From assembly GCA_946479055.1 (NCBI GenBank), contig CAMLEX010000281.1, positions 1 to 6,810 on the forward strand: DNA of 6,810 nt. The letters are read 5' to 3'. Within the stretch, counting starts at the first letter, position 1. Every line of letters begins with the position of its first letter. Source of the DNA: an uncultured Bacteroidota bacterium. GTDB taxonomy: Bacteria; Bacteroidota; Bacteroidia; Chitinophagales; Chitinophagaceae. A program made the position numbers and the translations under genes. Below, piece by piece: positions 1 through 5,068 of the stretch. A model generated the notes under the pieces. The model saw only the letters and a list, made by a program, of their open reading frames with translations. It was not told where the DNA came from and made no database searches.

Positions 1-1080
1 ACCTTAAAAAGATTAGAATATCTGCAGGATAAAAATATTCATTTCATGGGAATGGGTGTTAGCGGTGGCGAACATGGTGCCAGAACAGGACCCAGCATAA
101 TGCCCGGTGGGGATAAAGAAGCCTGGACCCAGGTAAAGCCTATTCTTGAAGCCATTGCTGCTAAAGTGAATGGCGACCCTTGTGTGGCCTATATGGGTAA
201 CAATGCGGCAGGCCATTATGTAAAGATGGTACATAATGGTATTGAATACGGCATCATGCAAATGATCAGTGAGATATATGATTTTTTAAAAAGAGGACTT
301 GAGCTTACAAATGATGAAATGCATTCGGTCTTCAAAAAATGGAATGACGGAGAACTGCAATCATTCCTTATAGAAATTACCGCTGATATTTTTCCAAAAG
401 CAGACGATCTGACAAACAACAGGCTTATTGATGTCATTTTAGATAAAGCAGGTTCCAAAGGCACTGGGAAATGGACATCACAGGAAGCTATGAACCTTCC
501 GGTACCGTTACCTACTATTGACATGGCTGTTGCCATGCGGGATATTTCGGGCTATAAAGACGAAAGGTTACAGGCAGCAACCCTATACAAACCGAAAACT
601 AAACGCTTTACAACAAACAAAGAAAAACTTATTCAGCAATTACATGACGCATTTTATGCCGCTACGCTTATTACCTATGCGCAGGGATTATCTATGCTGC
701 ATAAAGCGTCTGTTGAAAGGCGGATGGATATTCCATTAAACGATGTAGTAAAGATCTGGCGGGGTGGCTGCATTATCCGTTCAGCCCAGTTGGAAATATT
801 CACCGCGGCCTATAAGAAAAAGCCCGACCTGGCTAATATTTTATTAGATAAAAAAATTGCAGCCATTATAAAAAAGAAGCAAACAGGATTACGGAAAATG
901 GTTCAGCAATATGCAGCCGCAAAAATTCCTGCAGCAGCATTGATGAGTGCATTGGCTTACTTCGATGCTTATACAACTGAAAGAATGGCTACCAATCTTA
1001 TCCAGGCTCAGCGGGATTATTTTGGTGCTCATACCTATCAGCGCCTTGATAAAGAAGGAAGTTTCCATACGGAATGGTAA
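1..1080 (+). CDS. gnd: 6-phosphogluconate dehydrogenase, decarboxylating (5' partial)
   Basis: Cytosolic enzyme that oxidatively decarboxylates 6-phosphogluconate to ribulose 5-phosphate and CO2, the last oxidative step of the pentose phosphate pathway. The frame is open from base 1, so the Met at 46 is internal: family-typical sequence precedes it. 359 codons are visible against about 470 in the family, so roughly the first 110 residues, with the Rossmann GxGxxG motif, lie outside and NAD/NADP preference cannot be judged. Visible landmarks, in visible-residue numbers: GVSGGEHGAR near 19-28; HYVKMVHNGIEYG at 72-84, with the catalytic Lys75 and the Asn and Glu of the active site; the family signature ILDKAGSKGTGKW at 146-158; IWRGGCIIRS at 252-261; and the C-terminal RDYFGAHTYQR near 338-348, whose Arg and His bind substrate from the partner subunit. 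It ends in tandem TAA TAA stops. zwf and pgl follow. Identity is essentially certain. Confidence 0.97.
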   Translation, partial: TLKRLEYLQDKNIHFMGMGVSGGEHGARTGPSIMPGGDKEAWTQVKPILEAIAAKVNGDPCVAYMGNNAAGHYVKMVHNGIEYGIMQMISEIYDFLKRGLELTNDEMHSVFKKWNDGELQSFLIEITADIFPKADDLTNNRLIDVILDKAGSKGTGKWTSQEAMNLPVPLPTIDMAVAMRDISGYKDERLQAATLYKPKTKRFTTNKEKLIQQLHDAFYAATLITYAQGLSMLHKASVERRMDIPLNDVVKIWRGGCIIRSAQLEIFTAAYKKKPDLANILLDKKIAAIIKKKQTGLRKMVQQYAAAKIPAAALMSALAYFDAYTTERMATNLIQAQRDYFGAHTYQRLDKEGSFHTEW

Positions 1081-1120
1081 TAACAAGTACAAGATCAGAA
1101 ATACGAAGTAAGAAGTCGGA
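1079..1120. repeat. Degenerate heptanucleotide tandem repeat after gnd
   Basis: Six consecutive 7-bp units: AATAACA, AGTACAA, GATCAGA, AATACGA, AGTAAGA and AGTCGGA. Between 1081 and 1126 the only thymines are at 1081, 1088, 1095, 1102, 1109 and 1116, exactly seven apart, and every unit ends in A. The rough consensus is RRTMVGA; the complementary strand reads like repeated TCnnACT. The first unit overlaps the gnd tandem stop, and periodicity is lost after 1120. The periodicity is directly visible; any function is unknown. It could be a decayed microsatellite. Confidence 0.55.
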
Positions 1121-1229
1121 ACGGAATATAGTGAAGAGATTATTTACAGATTGAATGCTTTACCCTAAATAGAATAAGTATCATTTTTTGATTGAGTTTT
1201 CATTTACCGCTATCCGTCAACAGATAACT

Positions 1230-1237
1230 TAAATTTG
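1230..1237 (+). promoter_or_regulatory. Candidate Bacteroidota -7 promoter element for zwf
   Basis: TAAATTTG matches the Bacteroidota primary-sigma -7 consensus TAnnTTTG fully and lies 22 bp before the zwf ATG, which would place the transcript start near 1242 and leave a leader of about 17-18 nt. The -33 element is poor: the nearest candidate is TTTA at 1203-1206, with a 23-bp spacer somewhat longer than usual; better TTG/TTTG matches at 1187-1194 are too far upstream. If real, zwf-pgl can be transcribed independently of gnd. Confidence 0.45.
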
Positions 1238-1259
1238 CGATTTTAATATCAACCCATAA

Positions 1260-2786
1260 ATGGAAAAGAAAACAAATTTGCCCCCTACTATACTTTTTAT
1301 TTTTGGCGGTAGCGGCGACCTGGCTAACCGTAAACTTATCCCGGCTATATATAATTTATTTCTTGATGAACAATTGCCTGAAAAATTCATGGTGATCGGC
1401 GTTGGCCGCACTCCTTTTCCAGACATAGACGAATACCGCAATAAATTATTAGAAGGAATAAAACAATTTTCACGTCGTAAAGACAAAATAGAGGAAAAAT
1501 GGACATCCTTTGCTCCCTTGATCTCCTATCATGAAATGGATCTAACCAGCGACGCCTCTTACGATAATATGAAAAACTGGATCAGCGAAAAAAATAAAGA
1601 ATGGGGTGTAATACCTAACGTTCTTTTTTATTTAGCTGTCGCGCCGCAACTGGCACGGGGAATTGCTAAAAAATTATCCTCACAAAAAATCTGTGAGGAT
1701 TCACAACACACAAGAATTGTTTTTGAAAAACCTTTTGGCCATGATCTGAAAAGTGCACACGATCTTAATCAGTTATTAAGCAGCATGTTCAAGGAAGAGC
1801 AGATCTTTCGAATAGACCATTACCTTGGCAAAGAAACGGTACAGAACATACTGGCTTTTCGTTTTGCCAATGCCATGTTTGAACCTATCTGGAACAATCA
1901 CTACATTGATCATGTGCAGATCACTGCCGCGGAAACAGTAGGCGTAGAAGACAGGGGGGGGTATTATGAACAGGCAGGAGCTTTAAGAGATATGGTGCAG
2001 AACCATGTATTGCAATTGTTGTGCATGATCGCCATGGAACCGCCCACCTCTTTTGATTCCAATGAAATTCGGAATAAAAAAGTAGATGTATTAACAGCTA
2101 TCCGGAAAATAAATACGGATGAAGTACATGATAATGCAGTAAGGGGACAATATTCAGAAGGCTGGTTGAAAGGAGAACAGGTCCCCGGATATCAACAGGA
2201 AAAAAATGTAGCTGTCACATCTCCCATAGAAACTTTTGTTGCAGCTAAATTTTATGTAGATAACTGGCGCTGGAAAAACGTTCCTTTCTATATCCGCACC
2301 GGCAAGCGCATGCATGAAAAGACAACCTCGATAACTATTCAATTCAAGGAAGCGCCGCATTATTCATTTCCTCCGGAAGCTGCTGATACCTGGAGACCCA
2401 ACAAACTAACCTTTAGCATTCAACCGCAAATGGATATCCGTATCCGTTTCCAGGCAAAACGTCCGGGGACAGAAATGGTATTGAACCCCGTGGATATGGT
2501 ATTTAGTTATGCAACTACTTTTGATGAGCAGGAACCAGAAGCTTATGAAACTTTGCTCGAAGATGTAATTGAGGGAAACCAGACATTATTCATGCGGGCC
2601 GACCAGGTAGAAGCAGCCTGGGAAGTGATCACACCTTTATTGGAGGCCTGGCAAAAACGTCCGCCTGTTGATTTTCCTAATTATTCTCCGGATAGCTGGG
2701 GACCCGAAGATGGCGAGGCGCTGATAGCAAGGGACGGGCATTTCTGGGCCAACTTTCCTATACAAAAAAACGGCACCAATAAATAA
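1260..2786 (+). CDS. zwf: Glucose-6-phosphate 1-dehydrogenase
   Basis: Cytosolic enzyme that oxidises glucose 6-phosphate to 6-phosphoglucono-1,5-lactone, the entry and usual control point of the oxidative pentose phosphate pathway. The 508 residues are full length for the family (about 490-510). The N-terminal Rossmann domain has the nucleotide loop GGSGDLA at 16-22 and Arg50 after the second strand, the position that contacts the NADP 2'-phosphate in characterised homologues, so NADP use is likely. FEKPFG is at 155-160 and the substrate signature RIDHYLGKE at 184-192. His249, in MVQNHVLQ, is 62 residues after His187, matching the catalytic His240/His178 spacing of the Leuconostoc enzyme. 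The ATG at 1260 puts the nucleotide fold at the expected distance from the N terminus; no Shine-Dalgarno is seen, as is usual in this phylum. A G8 run encodes part of the conserved DRGGYY motif. The gene ends 6 bp before pgl, implying one transcript. Confidence 0.97.
   Translation: MEKKTNLPPTILFIFGGSGDLANRKLIPAIYNLFLDEQLPEKFMVIGVGRTPFPDIDEYRNKLLEGIKQFSRRKDKIEEKWTSFAPLISYHEMDLTSDASYDNMKNWISEKNKEWGVIPNVLFYLAVAPQLARGIAKKLSSQKICEDSQHTRIVFEKPFGHDLKSAHDLNQLLSSMFKEEQIFRIDHYLGKETVQNILAFRFANAMFEPIWNNHYIDHVQITAAETVGVEDRGGYYEQAGALRDMVQNHVLQLLCMIAMEPPTSFDSNEIRNKKVDVLTAIRKINTDEVHDNAVRGQYSEGWLKGEQVPGYQQEKNVAVTSPIETFVAAKFYVDNWRWKNVPFYIRTGKRMHEKTTSITIQFKEAPHYSFPPEAADTWRPNKLTFSIQPQMDIRIRFQAKRPGTEMVLNPVDMVFSYATTFDEQEPEAYETLLEDVIEGNQTLFMRADQVEAAWEVITPLLEAWQKRPPVDFPNYSPDSWGPEDGEALIARDGHFWANFPIQKNGTNK
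1954..1961 (+). repeat. G8 homopolymer inside zwf
   Basis: Eight consecutive G residues lie in codons 232-234 (AGG GGG GGG; Arg-Gly-Gly of DRGGYY). Seven G residues would shift the frame to a TAA eight codons after the run; nine would give TGA three codons after it. Either removes the C-terminal half of the enzyme. It is a potential slippage site by composition; whether it varies cannot be told from one sequence. Confidence 0.9.
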
Positions 2787-2792
2787 ACGATT

Positions 2793-3515
2793 ATGCAAGC
2801 ATTTGTATCCAAAAACAGTGATGAGCTAAGTGTGAAGTTTGCTGACTGGCTGGTGGAATATATTGATGAAGTATTAAGCAGGCAAGACCGCTTTACACTT
2901 GTTTTGTCAGGCGGTAGTACACCAAAAAAATTGTATAAACTCCTGGCATCAGATAAATACAGAGACAAGATTGACTGGAGTAAACTTCATTTTTTCTGGG
3001 GAGATGAACGTTTTGTTCCGTTTGACGATGAAAGAAATAATGCAAAGATGGCTTTTGATGAATTGCTTGACCATGTACCTGTTAACAAAAAACATATTTA
3101 TATAATGGAAACAATGGGACCGGAACCTGAAGAATCGGCCATTGATTATGAAAAAATTCTCCGTAATTACTTTGACAATAAAACAAATACATTTGATCTC
3201 GTCATACTGGGCTTGGGTAATGATGCACATACGCTTTCTTTATTTCCCGGCTATGAAATAATAACGGAAAATAAAAAATGGGTCTCCGCTTTGTACCTGA
3301 AAGAACAACAGATGTACCGTATTACATTAACCGCCGCTTTGGTAAACATGGCTTCAAGGGTTGCTTTTTTAGTAAGTGGGGGTGATAAAGCTGCTGCATT
3401 GTATCATGTTTTCGGCCCCGAACATGATCCCTATTTATATCCCGCACAGATTATTCAGCCATTTAATAGCGAATTATACTGGTTTTATGATGAAGCGTCT
3501 GCAGCTGATCTATAA
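2793..3515 (+). CDS. pgl: 6-phosphogluconolactonase (DevB/SOL type)
   Basis: Hydrolyses 6-phosphogluconolactone, the product of Zwf, to 6-phosphogluconate, the substrate of Gnd. The 240 residues match the usual length of the DevB/SOL family, related to glucosamine-6-phosphate isomerase, rather than the beta-propeller YbhE type. Motifs in order: LSGGSTP at 38-44 (phosphate loop), FFWGDERFVP at 67-76, LVILGLGNDAHTLSLFPG at 136-153 with the expected catalytic His146, YRITLT at 175-180, FLVSGGDKA at 192-200, and a C-terminal WFYDEASAA. The commonly seen DGHT is DAHT here, a mild variant that keeps the His. The start is 6 bp after the zwf stop with no Shine-Dalgarno; translational coupling is plausible. 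Identity is firm from motifs and neighbours. Confidence 0.95.
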   Translation: MQAFVSKNSDELSVKFADWLVEYIDEVLSRQDRFTLVLSGGSTPKKLYKLLASDKYRDKIDWSKLHFFWGDERFVPFDDERNNAKMAFDELLDHVPVNKKHIYIMETMGPEPEESAIDYEKILRNYFDNKTNTFDLVILGLGNDAHTLSLFPGYEIITENKKWVSALYLKEQQMYRITLTAALVNMASRVAFLVSGGDKAAALYHVFGPEHDPYLYPAQIIQPFNSELYWFYDEASAADL

Positions 3516-3520
3516 CACAT

Positions 3521-3537
3521 TCCATTAAAATAATGGA
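3521..3537. terminator. Small inverted repeat after pgl, weak terminator candidate
   Basis: TCCATTA and TAATGGA form a perfect 7-bp stem with a 3-nt AAA loop, 5 bp after the pgl stop. The stem has only two G-C pairs and no T tract follows, so it is a poor intrinsic terminator. It may mark the mRNA 3' end or be chance. Confidence 0.2.
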
Positions 3538-3596
3538 TCAATAGCGCAACGATGACCAAAGGGCTTCCGTCATAACTTATACCAAGCACCATTTTT

Positions 3597-3992
3597 ATGA
3601 TCATTAAAAAACAAGTTATCACTGTATGTACACTTGCTGCCTTAGTTATTGGTGGTATAGCAGCAGTTAACCTCCCAAAGGGAAAATATAAAAACCTGAA
3701 AGTTCTGCCCAAAGATATCAGCGAACAAAAACTGGATAGTATAATGGAATCTTATTCCAAAGCCCTTGGTAGCAGTTGTAGCTTTTGTCACGCAAAAATT
3801 AAAGACTTTCCTGATAGTCTTGATTATGCATCTGACGACAATACAATGAAAGAAAATGCAAGAGAGATGATGCGAATGACCATCCTGATCAATAAGACTT
3901 ATTTTCATTTTGATAAAAATGAAAAACCGGAATACCTGAAAGTTGTTAACTGCAAAACTTGCCATCGCGGAGAACCCTATCCCGCAGATTAA
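3597..3992 (+). CDS. Small di-haem c-type cytochrome, membrane-anchored or periplasmic
   Basis: A 131-residue exported electron carrier. Residues 1-5 carry two lysines, followed by a hydrophobic segment at about 6-25 that serves as a signal peptide or uncleaved anchor. Cys11 is not in a lipobox, so a lipoprotein is unlikely. Two haem-attachment motifs, CSFCH at 61-65 and CKTCH at 119-123, each bind one haem covalently. Met50 precedes the first site, and Met91, Met92 and Met94 lie in a helix-like stretch before the second; these are candidate axial ligands. The sequence NLKVLPKDIS and the helix-then-CxxCH arrangement resemble the multihaem fold of photosynthetic reaction-centre cytochrome subunits, a type I recall as common in non-photosynthetic Bacteroidota; this assignment is from memory. 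The start is fixed by an in-frame TAA at 3573. It lies 81 bp after pgl on the same strand with no clear promoter, so read-through is possible. The redox partner is unknown. Confidence 0.88.
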   Translation: MIIKKQVITVCTLAALVIGGIAAVNLPKGKYKNLKVLPKDISEQKLDSIMESYSKALGSSCSFCHAKIKDFPDSLDYASDDNTMKENAREMMRMTILINKTYFHFDKNEKPEYLKVVNCKTCHRGEPYPAD

Positions 3993-4049
3993 TCTTACGG
4001 GCAACAAAATACTTTACCTGAATTCTGATAAAGCAACCCCCATTATAAT

Positions 4050-4075
4050 CAGATGAAAGTATTTCTTCATATCTG
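4050..4075 (+). terminator. Bulged hairpin downstream of the cytochrome gene, possible terminator
   Basis: CAGAT (4050-4054) pairs with ATCTG (4071-4075), and GAA (4055-4057) with TTC (4066-4068), across a 2-nt bulge and an 8-nt loop. The stem is followed only by TTTAGAATTT, not a clean U run. A competing 6-bp stem joins TCTGAT at 4024-4029 with ATCAGA at 4048-4053. Its place 57 bp after the cytochrome stop suits a transcript end, but the stem is weak and the region is AT-rich. Confidence 0.25.
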
Positions 4076-4161
4076 TTTAGAATTTCAGAAACAGACTCTA
4101 ATTACAAAAAGAAGACAAAAGCATAACTGAAGAATAATAGAAAAATATACAACAATCGTTT

Positions 4162-4188
4162 GCGTATTATTACGAAACAACTATACGC
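4162..4188. promoter_or_regulatory. Inverted repeat GCGTAT-N15-ATACGC, possible operator
   Basis: Perfect 6-bp arms at 4162-4167 and 4183-4188 are separated by 15 bp. The left arm overlaps a TTTG at 4159-4162 and the right arm runs into TTTT, an arrangement loosely like a -33/-7 pair with about 21 bp between TTTG and TACGCTTTT. It could be a regulator site over a promoter for the downstream membrane-protein gene, or a weak hairpin. Chance is not excluded. Confidence 0.2.
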
Positions 4189-4309
4189 TTTTACTGAATT
4201 TTAGTATAAACCATTACAATCAAAGACTATGGAAAATAAATGGTCGTTATATTTATAGTGAAAATTCCGTTATGACGATGCATTCCTTATCCTAACGAAA
4301 ACGAATTCT

Positions 4310-5068
4310 ATGACCTTATTTAAATTGATGGGATTAGTCTCAACCTTTGCGTTAGCACTGCCCCTCATTCTGCTTATTACAACAAAACTGGCCTGGTACA
4401 GAAGCTTTCCAGCATTATTTTTTTACTACCTTTTAATATTAAGTTTTAATTTTCTATTGCTTGGATATATCAGGATAGATGGCAATTTTAAATATTACCT
4501 TGGCGTCACCTGCAATTTAATGGACACTCCGCTTATGTTAATATTCCTGCTTTATTTCAGTAAAACGCTGGCATTCCGGAAAAGGTTAATGATCGCTATT
4601 TTAAGTTTTATTGTTTTTGAAATCATAATAGTAGCGATCTATGGCTATAATACAAAAGCAACAACAATTATCCTGGCGCCAGGTTTGATTATTTCACTTG
4701 CTATTTCTCTGCTTTTCTTTATACACCAGGTAAAGATTGCTGTCGTCTATCATAAAGCCGCCGGTAAAGCGATCATGGTAGCTTCACTGCTCTTTGCCTA
4801 TGTTGGCTATTGCTTTGTGTATTCAGTATATTATCTGATAAAACCAGATTTTAAAGACGATGCGCATTTGGTCTTTTTTCTTATTACTATTTTTTCTTCA
4901 ATAGCTATGTCAACCGGAATATATCTTGAAAGAAAAAGAGTACGGCAATTAGTAGAACTGCAAACCACACGGGAAGAACTCAAAGCAATCTACGGCGAAC
5001 AAACAAAAAAAATGGCCGCCCCTTTCGAGCCAGCCATGCTTAATTTCGATAAAAAGCAGTGGAATTAA
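4310..5068 (+). CDS. Seven-helix integral membrane protein of unknown function
   Basis: I do not recognise the family. The 252 residues contain seven hydrophobic segments at about 4-24, 33-54, 62-84, 92-113, 118-140, 153-177 and 186-206. Positive charges sit in the loops after segments 1, 3 (KTLAFRKR) and 5 (HQVKIAVVYHKAAGK) and after segment 7 (ERKRVR), predicting an outside N terminus and a cytoplasmic C terminus. A charged, helix-like tail at about 207-230 follows the last segment, as in membrane sensors that continue into a signalling domain, but here the protein stops after a further 22 residues with no kinase, cyclase or DNA-binding domain. The ATG at 4310 gives a complete first helix; Met7 is an alternative start. 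No Shine-Dalgarno. The final codons double as the terminator of the opposing gene, and the stop overlaps its stop. Neighbours give no functional clue. Confidence 0.8.
   Translation: MTLFKLMGLVSTFALALPLILLITTKLAWYRSFPALFFYYLLILSFNFLLLGYIRIDGNFKYYLGVTCNLMDTPLMLIFLLYFSKTLAFRKRLMIAILSFIVFEIIIVAIYGYNTKATTIILAPGLIISLAISLLFFIHQVKIAVVYHKAAGKAIMVASLLFAYVGYCFVYSVYYLIKPDFKDDAHLVFFLITIFSSIAMSTGIYLERKRVRQLVELQTTREELKAIYGEQTKKMAAPFEPAMLNFDKKQWN
5005..5037 (-). terminator. Intrinsic terminator of the acyl-CoA dehydrogenase transcript
   Basis: Read on the - strand, 5037-5027 pairs with 5012-5022 around a GAAA tetraloop (5026-5023). Of 11 positions, eight are Watson-Crick, two are G-U (5032/5017 and 5028/5021) and one is a G-G mismatch (5030/5019). 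Eight T residues follow at 5012-5005 (the first is also the last stem base), then GTTTG. The stem begins 27 nt past the dehydrogenase stop. The whole element lies inside the + strand membrane-protein gene (A tract = Lys233-Lys234; stem = codons 235-243). On the + strand the two G-U pairs become A-C mismatches and no T tract follows, so it should act in one direction only. Confidence 0.8.

Larger units (their letters stand above)
3993..4309. other. 317-bp AT-rich intergenic region
   Basis: No credible gene on either strand. It holds a set of overlapping short inverted repeats at 4024-4075 and a GCGTAT/ATACGC inverted repeat at 4162-4188, described separately. No full TAnnTTTG element is present on the + strand; the closest are TATATTTA at 4248-4255 (seven of eight bases, no -33 partner) and a CTTTT-type variant near 4184. 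The promoter of the downstream membrane-protein gene presumably lies here but cannot be placed with confidence. Confidence 0.7.

Noticed and set aside
46..48. Met codon at 46 as the start of gnd
   Set aside because: The frame is open back to base 1 and the residues before it fit the family; about 110 N-terminal residues would otherwise be missing, so this is a window-edge truncation.
3552..3573. ATGAC/GTCAT inverted repeat before the cytochrome gene
   Set aside because: Only 5-bp arms with a 12-nt spacer, and no promoter element beside it; within chance expectation.
3627..3629. Cys11 of the cytochrome as a lipobox cysteine
   Set aside because: The residues before it (ITV) do not fit the lipobox pattern, which needs a small residue (Gly, Ala or Ser) directly before Cys, and it lies too early in the hydrophobic segment.
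3642..4007. 121-codon antisense reading frame opposite the cytochrome gene
   Set aside because: It mirrors a clear CxxCH-bearing gene, has no recognisable motif or leader, and is best explained as a shadow frame.
4053..4130. 25-codon reading frame beginning MKVFLHIC
   Set aside because: It is short, has no ribosome-binding or promoter signal, overlaps the inverted repeats, and is the length expected by chance in AT-rich DNA.
4248..4255. TATATTTA as a -7 promoter element
   Set aside because: It lacks the final G of TAnnTTTG and has no TTTG/TTG partner about 20 bp upstream; such matches are common in AT-rich DNA.
4272..4295. Seven-codon upstream frame (ATG ACG ATG ... TAA) before the membrane-protein gene
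   Set aside because: It could be a leader peptide, but nothing such as repeated regulatory codons or an adjacent attenuator supports it.
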